Shown in pieces: positions 34,175 through 41,929 of a stretch of 48,594 nt of DNA (positions are counted from its first letter, which is position 1; each line of letters begins with the position of its first letter). Below the pieces are notes generated by a model. The model was not told the DNA's origin, ran no database searches, and was given only the letters and a program-made list of their open reading frames with translations. Made by a program: the position numbers and the translations under genes. Source of the DNA: JAFLCM01 sp964510955 (lineage in GTDB: Bacteria; Planctomycetota; Phycisphaerae; Phycisphaerales; UBA1924); contig CAZEDW010000033.1 of assembly GCA_964510955.1 (NCBI GenBank), positions 1-48,594 on the forward strand, given 5' to 3'.

Positions 34175-36406
34175 ATGCCCAAGATCACCCTTCCCGACGG
34201 TTCCGTGCGCGAGTACCCCAAGCCCGTCACAGGCCTTGAAGTGGCCGCGTCCATCGGCCAGCGCCTGGCCAAGGACGCGCTGGGCGTGCGCGTGGACGAT
34301 GAGCTGCGCGACCTGTCGTTTGTCATCGAGAAGGACGCGAAGGTGGCGATCGTCACGCCCAAGAACCGCGACGGCACCGTGAGCAAGGACGCCCTGTTCC
34401 TGATGCGCCACTCGGCGGCGCATGTGATGGCCGAGGCGATCCAGGATGTGCTGGGCAAGGATGTGCTGCTGGCGTACGGCCCGCCGACGGACACGGGGTT
34501 CTTCTACGACATGTATGTGCCGGAGGGCAAGAAGTTCTCCAGCGACCACTTCGAGAAGATCAACGCGCGGATGGCGGAGATCATCAAGGAGGATCGAAAG
34601 TTCACGCGGTATGAAGTGAGCAGCGCCGAGGGTCTTCCAAAGCTGAAAAGCGAGGGAAACAAGTACAAACTGGACAACGCCGAAAAAGCGCTCGGGCTGC
34701 CTAGCAGCGTCTATGAAGGCTCGAAGAGCGCCTTCGAGGCTTCCCCCACTCCGCCACTTGGCCACTCCGCCACTTCGCCACTCTCTTTCTACGCCACCGG
34801 CGCTCCCGGCAAGAACTGGGAAGACCTCTGCCGCGGCCCCCACGTCCCCTCCACCGGGCGCATCGGCGCCGCCCGCGTCATGTCGCTCGCCAGCGCCTAC
34901 TGGCACGGCGACGAGAACTCCGACCGCCTCACCCGTGTCTACGGCACCGCGTTCGGCTCCCAGGCCGAGCTCGACGCCTACATGACCCAGCTCGACGAGG
35001 CCAAGAAGCGCGACCACCGCGTGATCGGCAAGCAGCAGCACCTCTTCGTCATCGACGAGATGGTGGGCCAAGGGCTGATTCTCTGGACCCCCAACGGCTC
35101 GATTGTGCGCCGCGAGTTGCAGGCGTTTATCGCCGCCGAGCTGCGCAAGCAGGGGTACACCGAGGTGTTCACGCCGCACATCGGCGGGCTGGACTTGTAC
35201 AAGACCTCCGGTCACTTCCCGTACTACCAGGACTCGCAGTACCCGCCGATCATCGAGCGCAACGCTCTCGAGGAACTGTGCAAGTCCGGCTGCTCGTGCG
35301 CGGAGATGGTGAACCGCGTCGCGGGCGTGTCGGCGCGGCTGGCGGCGGGGATCAACGAGCGCACGAAGTCGCAGGCCATCGGGCCCGACCGCGTGATGGC
35401 CGATGACAAGCTCATCGAGGGGTTCATGCTCAAGCCCATGAACTGCCCGCACCACGCCCGGATCTTCGCCAGCAGCGCCCACAGCTACCGCGACATGCCC
35501 GTGCGACTGGCCGAGTTCGGCACCGTGTACCGCTGGGAGCAGTCCGGCGAGCTCAACGGCATGACCCGCGTCCGCGGCTTCACCCAGGACGATGCGCACC
35601 TGTTCTGCACCCCCGAGCAGGTGGACGCCGAGGTGCAGGGCTGCCTCAGCCTCGTGAAGACCATCTTTGCCACGCTGGGCATGAAGGAGTACCGCGTCCG
35701 CGTCGGCCTGCGCGACCCCGACAGCGCCAAGTACATCGGCTCCAAGGAATCGTGGGACAAGGCGGAGGCGGCGTGCATCGTCGCGGCGAAATCCCTCGGC
35801 GTCCAGTTCTCCCAGGAACCCGGCGAGGCCGCCTTCTACGGCCCCAAGATCGACTTCGTCGTCAAGGACGTCATCGGGCGCGAGTGGCAGCTCGGCACCG
35901 TGCAGATCGACTACCAGATGGCGCTGCGGTTCGACCTGTCTTACGTCGGCGCCGACAACACCCCGCACCGCCCCGTGGTCATCCACCGCGCCCCGTTTGG
36001 CAGCATGGAACGCTTCTGCGGCGTCCTGATCGAGCACTTCGCCGGCAACTTCCCCCTCTGGCTCAGCCCCGAGCAGGTGCGCGTGCTGCCCATCAGCGAC
36101 AAGACCAACGTCTACGGCGAGGAAGTTCTGTCGATGCTGAAGGCGAAGGGATTGCGCGCGACGCTCGACACCTCCAACGACCGCATCCAGGGCAAGATCA
36201 AGGCGGCGGCGGACGAGAAGGTGCCGTACCTGGCCATCGTGGGTCCGCGCGACGCGGAGCAGCGGCAGGTGTCGGTGCGCGTGAGAGGTGTTCAGAAGGA
36301 CGCGGGGGCGGTGGGGGTGGAGGAGTTTGTGAGTGTGTTGGCGGAGGAGTACTCGTGGCGTGGGGCGGCGACGTTGGCGGGGAAGCTCGCGGTGGCGCTG
36401 GGCTAG
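34175..36406 (+). CDS. thrS: Threonyl-tRNA synthetase
   Basis: A 743-residue class II synthetase charging tRNA-Thr, about 100 residues above the usual 640. It has a TGS domain (MPKITLPDGSVREYPKPVTG), an editing SAD domain with RHSAAHVMAEAI, motif 1-like and motif 2 (VYRWEQSGEL, RVRGFTQDDAHLF), the zinc Cys in KPMNCPHHARIF, the IHRAPFGSMERF region and a C-terminal anticodon domain (EQVRVLPISDK). Two insertions explain the extra length. One is about 30 residues in the SAD domain, including PTPPLGHSATSPLS encoded by an octamer repeat. The other is about 50 residues (RNALEELCKSGCSCAEMVNR to DDKLIEG) before KPMNCP. The catalytic residues seem intact. Confidence 0.96.
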   Translation: MPKITLPDGSVREYPKPVTGLEVAASIGQRLAKDALGVRVDDELRDLSFVIEKDAKVAIVTPKNRDGTVSKDALFLMRHSAAHVMAEAIQDVLGKDVLLAYGPPTDTGFFYDMYVPEGKKFSSDHFEKINARMAEIIKEDRKFTRYEVSSAEGLPKLKSEGNKYKLDNAEKALGLPSSVYEGSKSAFEASPTPPLGHSATSPLSFYATGAPGKNWEDLCRGPHVPSTGRIGAARVMSLASAYWHGDENSDRLTRVYGTAFGSQAELDAYMTQLDEAKKRDHRVIGKQQHLFVIDEMVGQGLILWTPNGSIVRRELQAFIAAELRKQGYTEVFTPHIGGLDLYKTSGHFPYYQDSQYPPIIERNALEELCKSGCSCAEMVNRVAGVSARLAAGINERTKSQAIGPDRVMADDKLIEGFMLKPMNCPHHARIFASSAHSYRDMPVRLAEFGTVYRWEQSGELNGMTRVRGFTQDDAHLFCTPEQVDAEVQGCLSLVKTIFATLGMKEYRVRVGLRDPDSAKYIGSKESWDKAEAACIVAAKSLGVQFSQEPGEAAFYGPKIDFVVKDVIGREWQLGTVQIDYQMALRFDLSYVGADNTPHRPVVIHRAPFGSMERFCGVLIEHFAGNFPLWLSPEQVRVLPISDKTNVYGEEVLSMLKAKGLRATLDTSNDRIQGKIKAAADEKVPYLAIVGPRDAEQRQVSVRVRGVQKDAGAVGVEEFVSVLAEEYSWRGAATLAGKLAVALG
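34746..34785 (+). repeat. Tandem octamer repeat CCACTYNG inside thrS
   Basis: Five direct copies of an eight-base unit: CCACTCCG, CCACTTGG, CCACTCCG, CCACTTCG and CCACTCTC. CCACT occurs at 34746, 34754, 34762, 34770 and 34778, exactly eight bases apart. It keeps the thrS frame open although eight is not a multiple of three. Confidence 0.9.
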
Positions 36407-36491
36407 GGCTATTTATCCGCGGGTGCCGGTGTACTGCTTCTTCGTACACCGCGAAGAAGGAAAGGCGGCCCAACGGGCCGCTCGACCGGAC

Positions 36492-36511
36492 CCTGGGGCG
36501 GCAGCCCCAGG
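36492..36511. repeat. Hairpin repeat copy 1 after thrS
   Basis: CCTGGGGC-GGCA-GCCCCAGG, an eight-pair stem with a four-base loop. A second copy lies at 36671-36690 in inverted orientation. Confidence 0.75.
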
Positions 36512-36670
36512 AGAGATGACCATGGAGCACGCTTAAGCCGCGAAGCGGCGACACAGAGATGCGCGATGACATGAGTCGGCGGTCGGGTCTCGTTCGCGTC
36601 GTTGATCCGCGGAACGGGCTGCGCATCGTGTGCCGCACCTTCGGTGCTGTAGGCGTTCGCCACAAACGCT

Positions 36671-36690
36671 CCTGGGGCTTCCGCCCCAGG
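36671..36690. repeat. Hairpin repeat copy 2 after thrS
   Basis: CCTGGGGC-TTCC-GCCCCAGG. Read on the other strand its loop is GGAA, against GGCA in copy 1, and the flanking bases also match (CAGGAG), so the pair forms an inverted repeat about 160 nt apart. Confidence 0.75.
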
Positions 36691-36985
36691 CTTTGATCGT
36701 GAGGCCGCTTCGCGGCCCGGTGATCCGGCTGGCTATTCATGAGCAAGGGCATGCCACACACGGTGCACCTTCGGTCCCGGTGCGTGCCAAACGCCACCGT
36801 CCGATAGCGGCGGCGGCAGAACCCGGACCGCGCCAGACCCACCTTTTCCGAAACGACGATGGTGGTGTTTGAACGTCGGGCTTGCACGGCTCGGCGGGCA
36901 GGGCAGAGTTCCCAAGCGTCTCGCGAGCCGGCGACAGGACATTCTGCCGCCGCACCCCACCACACCAGAACCGGAGTCAGTAGCT

Positions 36986-37564
36986 ATGAAAAAGCAGTCT
37001 GTCATCGCCGTGCTCGCCTGCGCCGCGATCAGCGGGGTTGCCTCGGCGGACGTTGTCACCATCGACTTCGATGCGCTGACAGCGCCGACCAGCGTGACCG
37101 AGCAGTACGCCGGCCAGGGCGTTCACTTCTCGACCGTCCCGGTGTTCGATATCGGCGGCACGTTCCATAACTCCGTCGAGGTCTTCGGCTTCGGTTTCGC
37201 CGGCTACGGCACCAACGCCGCCGGCATGTGGGGCAACCCGGTGACGGTCACGTTCGACAACGATGTAAGCAACTTTTCGGTGCTGATGGCCGACACCGAA
37301 GGCGGGACGTTCCTTGGGAGCGTCCGCGCGTTCGACTCTGGCGGGAACGAGGTCGGCTTTACCTCCGCCAGCACCGGGGGGTACAACACGCCGTTCTTCT
37401 ATGAGCAGACGCTTTCGCTCAATGTGGGCGGCATCCGGTCGGTGGTGCTGCTGACGGACAGCGACGGGGCGGTGTTTGACAACCTGACGTTCACGCGTGT
37501 GCCGGCCCCCTCCACCGGCGCGCTGGCGGTGCTGGGGCTGGGGCTCGTGCGCCGGCGCCGGTGA
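36986..37564 (+). CDS. Secreted protein with PEP-CTERM-like tail
   Basis: A 192-residue exported protein. ATG 36986 (MKKQSVIAVLACAAISGVAS) opens a classic signal peptide ending in ASA; GGAG at 36972-36975 lies ten bases upstream. The mature part is a beta-sandwich (VTIDFDALTAPTSVTEQYAG, GVHFST, GMWGNPVTVTFDNDVSNFSV, VRAFDSGGNEVG, GIRSVVLLTDSDGAVFDNLT) like the domains of many PEP-CTERM proteins of unknown role. The tail VPAPSTGALAVLGLGLVRRR keeps Pro-Ala-Pro, a hydrophobic segment and an Arg cluster, and would be cut and anchored by an exosortase-like enzyme. A GC-rich hairpin follows at 37601-37622. Confidence 0.82.
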   Translation: MKKQSVIAVLACAAISGVASADVVTIDFDALTAPTSVTEQYAGQGVHFSTVPVFDIGGTFHNSVEVFGFGFAGYGTNAAGMWGNPVTVTFDNDVSNFSVLMADTEGGTFLGSVRAFDSGGNEVGFTSASTGGYNTPFFYEQTLSLNVGGIRSVVLLTDSDGAVFDNLTFTRVPAPSTGALAVLGLGLVRRRR

Positions 37565-37600
37565 GCGGCTGGGTGTTGTGAGTTATGGACCGACCGACAC

Positions 37601-37622
37601 GGCCCGGGCAACTGCCCGGGCC
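37601..37622 (+). terminator. Hairpin after the PEP-CTERM-like gene
   Basis: GGCCCGGGC-AACT-GCCCGGGCC, a perfect nine-pair stem 36 nt after the stop, followed by GCGGTTGTTGG. The T-run is weak. Confidence 0.6.
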
Positions 37623-38142
37623 GCGGTTGTTGGCGGATGCTGCATCATCGGTCGTTCCGACCACGCGCCCCGCGCAGCGACTGGCGCGAAGTCCCCGACC
37701 AGATGAACGACATCGGGTTCGCCCGCGAGAGGGCTGAGTTTGGCAGTAGCGTGGACACCGCCCGGAAGGCACCCGACGATGTGTCGCGGATCGAGCGAGG
37801 CCCGACCGACCGCCGGCGAGGTGTCCACGGAGCGAGCGATCACAACCCAAACCCACAGGCAAGACCCCGGGTATCCGTCGAACTTCCGGATTAGCGCACG
37901 ATGCAACGCGAGCCAGGCGATTTGCAGCGAGTCGGACGCGCGGCGCATCGGGCTCGCGGGACAGGTCAGTGCGAGCAATGGCGGGCGGAACGGCCGATGC
38001 AGCCCCCGTCCGGGTGGCATGTCCAATCCGCCCGGTCGTGTTGGTCACGCGAATCGGGGTGAACTCCTCGGAGAACCCCACGGCGCTCCGGTGTAGGGTC
38101 AACTCGGCGTCGGATCGTGTGGTTGCTCACCACCCTACAGAT

Positions 38143-38147
38143 GGAGG
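38143..38147 (+). promoter_or_regulatory. Ribosome binding site fixing the start at 38153
   Basis: GGAGG lies five bases before ATG 38153 and favours it over the in-frame upstream starts at 38117 and 38141. Confidence 0.7.
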
Positions 38148-38152
38148 ACATC

Positions 38153-39268
38153 ATGAATACGCAGAACAAGCCCCGTGGCGCGTCGGCGGGAGGCCGTCGC
38201 ACGCGCTCGCTCCAGGTCTTGAGCGTCATCGCGCTCGCCGGGTGGGTCGTCGCGGTGCCGCCGCGTGCGGAGGCGGCGTTCCTCTCCGACTCTGACCTCT
38301 TCCTGAACCCGTGGAGTGTCCCCTTCGACCTGTACCCGCGCGTGTACCTCGAGCCGACGTGGGACGGCACGAATCTCGGCAACAACACGTACACCTGGTC
38401 GTCGTTCAACGACGTGGTGGGGGTCAACGTGCTCCCGCTGCTCCGTCCGTTCAGCCCCACGCAGCCCGCCCTGTACCCGTCGGGCTACCCGTTTACGCAG
38501 GCAGACTACCTGTACCAGCCCAACGTGAACTACAGCGTGGACCTGACCGGAGGCATCGCGCAGGCATCCTTCACCCGGCCGGGGACGTACCACGTCGTCC
38601 TGCACCGCGCCGGCGGGCCGGATTTCACCCAGGCGGTGTTCGTGGGAACCGGGATGCTGCCCAATGGCGAACTCGGCCAGCATGCGTCGGGCCCGGAGGT
38701 GGACATCCTGGGGCCCATCGCCGATCTCGTGGTGGTTTCGGCCCCCACGGCCGGCGACAGCTTGCTCGACAAGGCGGCGGCCAACGCGATCGACGACAAC
38801 GGCGCCAACGATGTCAAGAGGGCCAACAGCGCCGGCGCGGCCGTGGATGCAATCGCCACCCGCTACCACGAGAACCACGGCCAGAAGCTGCACGTCGAGC
38901 TGGTTGCTCACGGCAACTCCGGCCTGTTTGTGATGGGTGATACGCTCGTCGGGCCTGGTGGTGGCATGTCCATCGCCCAGTTCCAGGCGGCGATCGACCC
39001 CTATGTGAACGATCTGAGCATCTACGCGTGCGACTTCGCGGCGGGTGCCGATGGCCGCCAGGCGCTTCAGACGCTCGCGAACTCCATTGGCCACGCCAGC
39101 GGGTTCACCGTGCCGGTCACGGTGCACCGCATGTGGCTGGTCGGCTACTTCACCGGCGGGGGTTGGGACCTCGACCTTGGCGGCGAATCGTTGGCGTATC
39201 CCCCCGCGCCGGGCAGCTTCGGGCTGGCCTTCGTGGGAGTTGCGATCCTGCTGAAGCGTCGTCGCTAG
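38153..39268 (+). CDS. Secreted PEP-CTERM-like protein with DUF4347/clan CD-like domain
   Basis: A 371-residue exported protein with a basic start, a hydrophobic core (LQVLSVIALAGWVVAVPP) and a cut near AEA. The first 170 residues are a beta-rich domain (TYTWSSFNDVVGVNVLPLLR, GGIAQASFTRPGTYHVVLHR). Residues 185-335 look alpha/beta. They show LHVELVAHGNSGLFVMG with His253 and NDLSIYACDFAAGADGRQAL with Cys293. A hydrophobic strand before H-G and another before A-C is the arrangement of clan CD cysteine peptidases and of the DUF4347 family. The C-terminus (YPPAPGSFGLAFVGVAILLK plus RRR) is a PEP-CTERM-like anchor. Peptidase activity is a hypothesis. Confidence 0.7.
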   Translation: MNTQNKPRGASAGGRRTRSLQVLSVIALAGWVVAVPPRAEAAFLSDSDLFLNPWSVPFDLYPRVYLEPTWDGTNLGNNTYTWSSFNDVVGVNVLPLLRPFSPTQPALYPSGYPFTQADYLYQPNVNYSVDLTGGIAQASFTRPGTYHVVLHRAGGPDFTQAVFVGTGMLPNGELGQHASGPEVDILGPIADLVVVSAPTAGDSLLDKAAANAIDDNGANDVKRANSAGAAVDAIATRYHENHGQKLHVELVAHGNSGLFVMGDTLVGPGGGMSIAQFQAAIDPYVNDLSIYACDFAAGADGRQALQTLANSIGHASGFTVPVTVHRMWLVGYFTGGGWDLDLGGESLAYPPAPGSFGLAFVGVAILLKRRR

Positions 39269-39402
39269 CGGCCATTCCCGTCGTCGGGGTCCGGGCGGAT
39301 GGACCGCCTTGACCTGATGCTCGCGTGCCATAGGTTTCCCGTCCTCGGACAGCTTCGCGGAGCCCCGCGACAATCCGCATCACCCATGGATCACGAGCGC
39401 TC

Positions 39403-39438
39403 GCCACGGGCATCTCCGAGGACGGAGATACCCGTGGC
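39403..39438. other. Near-perfect 16-pair hairpin
   Basis: GCCACGGGCATCTCCG pairs with CGGAGATACCCGTGGC around the loop AGGA, with one C-A mismatch. It lies 135 nt after the clan CD-like gene and 66 nt before the thioesterase start. Neither strand has a following T-run. Confidence 0.7.
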
Positions 39439-39504
39439 ACGTCTGCGGCTGCCGGGTGCGGCGAGTTGATCGCGTCGGGCTCCGACTGCCCCTACCCTCG
39501 CTCC

Positions 39505-39948
39505 ATGCTCAGGAGCGATCTCCATGCCCGCATCGCCGAGTCATTCGCGCGTCAGACGCTGCTTGCCACGATGGACGCCCGGCTCGCGCGGGTCGCCGAC
39601 GGCGAGGTGGACATCGAACTGCCGTGGGCCGACGCGCTCCGGCAGCAGCACGGGTTTCTCCATGCCGGTGCCGTCGCGACGATCGCCGACAGCGCGTGCG
39701 GGTATGCGTGCCTCACGCGGATGCCGCCCGGCTCGGCGGTGCTGAGCGTCGAGTTCAAGATCAACATGCTGGCCCCGGCGTCGGGCGGCAGGTTTGTCGC
39801 CAGGGGCCGAGCGGTGCGGGTTGGGAGGACGATCGGCGTGGCGACGGCGGAGGTGATCGCCTTCGCGCCCGACGGCGCCCAGACGTGCGTCGCGGTGATG
39901 CAGGCAACGATGATGCGCGTGGAGCCACGGAACGGGCAAGCGGGTTGA
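39505..39948 (+). CDS. PaaI/YigI-type hotdog-fold thioesterase
   Basis: A 147-residue hotdog-fold protein of the acyl-CoA thioesterase group. The active-site helix shows QQHGFLHAGAVATIADSACGYA, with the H-G motif and the Asp that serves as catalytic residue in PaaI-type enzymes. The strands SAVLSVEFKINMLAPASGG and GRFVARGRAVRVGRTIGVAT follow as expected. ATG 39505 (MLRSDLHARIAESF) is preferred over 39466. The natural acyl-CoA is unknown. It acts as a cytoplasmic homo-oligomer if like its relatives. The gene is separated by 105 nt from the cupin gene. Confidence 0.87.
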   Translation: MLRSDLHARIAESFARQTLLATMDARLARVADGEVDIELPWADALRQQHGFLHAGAVATIADSACGYACLTRMPPGSAVLSVEFKINMLAPASGGRFVARGRAVRVGRTIGVATAEVIAFAPDGAQTCVAVMQATMMRVEPRNGQAG

Positions 39949-40053
39949 TCGGGCGGTGTCTTGGCCTGGCCACGGTGGGCGGAGCGCCCGGCGTGGCCAT
40001 GGTCCATTGGCCATGCCGCGTGCTTATTGCGGGAACACCATCCATCGCCGATC

Positions 40054-40422
40054 ATGCCCACCATGCAATCGACTCCGCCGGACTGGCCCGACCACCTCGA
40101 CGCTGTAACCGCCGCGCCGGAGCATCACCGTGTGCTGCTCGAAAACGCGAGCGTCCGGGTGCTCGAGACGCGGATTGAGCCGGGCGAAACGGTTCGGCTG
40201 CACACGCACCGCTGGCCGGCGGTGCATTACTTTCTTGGGGTTGCGGACGTGGTGCGGCGCAACGCGGCGGGCGAGGTCGAGTTTGACTCGCGCGAGGTGG
40301 CGGCGAAGGCTCAGCCGGGGCAGGCGGCGTGGTCCGGGCCACTGGGGCCGCACACGCTGGAGAACATCGGGCGGACGGCTGTGCACGTGGTGACGGTTGA
40401 GGTGAAGCGGGCGGGCGACTAA
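40054..40422 (+). CDS. Small cupin-fold protein
   Basis: A 122-residue single-domain cupin. Motif 1 is IEPGETVRLHTHRWPAVHYFL, with His-x-His and a later His as metal ligands; the usual Glu of G-x5-H-x-H-x(3,4)-E is missing or replaced. Motif 2 is PGQAAWSGPLGPHTLENIG with His. Such small cupins bind a metal ion and act as isomerases, dioxygenases or sensors; none can be chosen. The ATG at 40054 follows a weak ribosome site, and a longer frame to 39961 is not credible. No signal peptide. The next gene lies 80 nt downstream. Confidence 0.8.
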   Translation: MPTMQSTPPDWPDHLDAVTAAPEHHRVLLENASVRVLETRIEPGETVRLHTHRWPAVHYFLGVADVVRRNAAGEVEFDSREVAAKAQPGQAAWSGPLGPHTLENIGRTAVHVVTVEVKRAGD

Positions 40423-40502
40423 GGGCATGGCACGCGGGGCGGGTCGATGAGCCGGTATCCTGCCGCCCGCATCGGACCAGAGACTCCTGTGAGGGCGAAG
40501 TC

Positions 40503-41867
40503 ATGGCGAAAACTCTCGTGGCTGGGATCGTGCGGCGGGTCGCGGCGGTGGCTTGCGCGGGCGGGCTGCTGGCGTTCGCGGATGCCCGTCCGGCGCGGGC
40601 GGGGGCGGTCGAGGTGCTCGGGGGACTCGACGCTTTGTACCCATCGCTGGGTGAGCTCTACATCCAACTGCACAAGAACCCGGAGCTGTCGTTGTTCGAG
40701 GAGAAGACCGCCGGCGTCATGGCCGATCGGCTCCGCGGGCTGGGCTGCGAGGTCACGGAGAAGATTGGCGGACACGGCGTGGTTGGTCTCTTGAAGAACG
40801 GAGACGGGCCGGTCGTGCTGCTGCGGACGGACATGGATGCGCTGCCCATCGAGGAGAAGACCGGGGCCCCGTTCGCGAGCACCGTGCGGATGAAGAACCA
40901 GGACGGGCAGGAGATGCCGGTGATGCACGCCTGCGGGCATGATGCCCACATGGCGTCTCTCGTCGGCGCGGCGGCGCTGCTGGCGCAGAGCAAGGACCGC
41001 TGGCGGGGCACCGTCATGCTGGTGTGCCAGCCCGCCGAGGAGGGGGTGGCCGGCGCGAGGGCGATGGTGAACGACGGGTTGTTCAAGCGCTTCCCGAAGC
41101 CCGGCTTCTGCTTCGGCATCCACGTGGACAACCGCATGCCCGCGGGCGATATCGGCGTGACCTCCGGGCCGGTGTTCGCGGCGTCGAACTCGGTCGACAT
41201 CGTGGTGTACGGCGTGGGCGCGCACGGCTCGACGCCGCACAGGGGCATCGATCCGATCGTGATCGGCGCGCGGATCGTCGAGACGTTGCAGACCATTGTC
41301 TCGCGTGAAGTGGACCCGATCGACTCGGCGGTGGTGACGGTGGGAACGTTTCACGCCGGCACGAAGCGCAACATCATCCCCGACGAGGCGAAGCTTGAGC
41401 TCACGGTGCGGAGCTACAAGCCGGAGGTTCGTAAGCGCGTGCTCGACGCGATCGTGCGGATCGCCAAGGCCGAGGCGGCCGCCGCGGGCGCGCCGAGAGA
41501 GCCGCTGGTGGACCTGCGCCCGCAGGACGGCAGCGACGTGGTTATCAACGATCCGGGACTGGTCGAGCGGATGACCTCTGCCCTGGCCGGCGCGCTCGGA
41601 GCGCCGCGCGTGCGCCAGATCGAGCCGGTGATGGGCTCGGAAGATTTCGGCGTGTTCGGCGCGGCGGTGGGGGCTCCGTCGATCCAGTACCGCATCGGGA
41701 CCGTGAACCCGGAGCTGTTCGCCGACGCGAAGGCCAAGGGGCGCCTGCTGATGCTCCCCGGTCCGCACTCGGCGTATTACCTGCCGGAGGCGGAGGGGAC
41801 GATCAAGACGGGGGCGGCGGTGCTGGCGCTGTCGGCGATGGAGGTGTTGGGAAGACCGGCCAAGTGA
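40503..41867 (+). CDS. Exported M20-family amidohydrolase (HipO/peptidase M20D type)
   Basis: A 454-residue metallohydrolase that removes N-acyl groups from amino acids or similar amides. The first 34 residues are a signal peptide (VRRVAAVACAGGLLAFADAR, then ARA). This sets it apart from cytoplasmic hippurate hydrolases and suggests the periplasm. Metal and catalytic marks are VLLRTDMDALPIEEKTG, MHACGHDAHMA, QPAEEGVAGARAM, HGSTPHRGIDPI (dimerisation domain) and GSEDFGVF with LPGPHSAYYLPE near the end. All ligands of the dinuclear site seem present. Substrate unknown. Start ATG 40503 lies 80 nt after the cupin gene. Confidence 0.92.
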   Translation: MAKTLVAGIVRRVAAVACAGGLLAFADARPARAGAVEVLGGLDALYPSLGELYIQLHKNPELSLFEEKTAGVMADRLRGLGCEVTEKIGGHGVVGLLKNGDGPVVLLRTDMDALPIEEKTGAPFASTVRMKNQDGQEMPVMHACGHDAHMASLVGAAALLAQSKDRWRGTVMLVCQPAEEGVAGARAMVNDGLFKRFPKPGFCFGIHVDNRMPAGDIGVTSGPVFAASNSVDIVVYGVGAHGSTPHRGIDPIVIGARIVETLQTIVSREVDPIDSAVVTVGTFHAGTKRNIIPDEAKLELTVRSYKPEVRKRVLDAIVRIAKAEAAAAGAPREPLVDLRPQDGSDVVINDPGLVERMTSALAGALGAPRVRQIEPVMGSEDFGVFGAAVGAPSIQYRIGTVNPELFADAKAKGRLLMLPGPHSAYYLPEAEGTIKTGAAVLALSAMEVLGRPAK

Positions 41868-41929
41868 GGGGGCGCATGGGGCCATGGTGCTCGTCGGGTC
41901 GAGCTCGGGTTCGTGGACTACGCTTGCCC

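Larger units (their letters stand above)
36407..36985. other. Intergenic region with several hairpins, no gene supported
   Basis: 579 nt after thrS. It contains GCGGCCC/GGGCCGC-type, GCCGCGAAGCGGC-type and two CCTGGGGC/GCCCCAGG hairpins. Minus-strand frames of 84 and 255 codons cross it but have no coding look. It may be a dispersed intergenic repeat. Confidence 0.6.
37565..38152. other. Intergenic region without a supported gene
   Basis: 588 nt between the two PEP-CTERM-like genes. It opens with a terminator-like hairpin and ends with the ribosome site of the next gene. Open frames on both strands (147 and 203 codons on the minus strand, 118 on the plus) cross the region, but none shows a recognisable motif or a good start. 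Confidence 0.5.

Noticed and set aside
34746..34785. Octamer array as a CRISPR
   Set aside because: Units are direct, eight bases, without spacers, and lie inside a coding region.
33590..36037. 815-codon open frame antisense to thrS
   Set aside because: It is a shadow of thrS; the low-complexity segment EWRSGGVAKWRSGG is only the octamer repeat read backwards.
36409..36663. 84-codon minus-strand frame after thrS as a gene
   Set aside because: It spans several hairpins, has no ribosome site and no recognisable motif; more likely an intergenic repeat.
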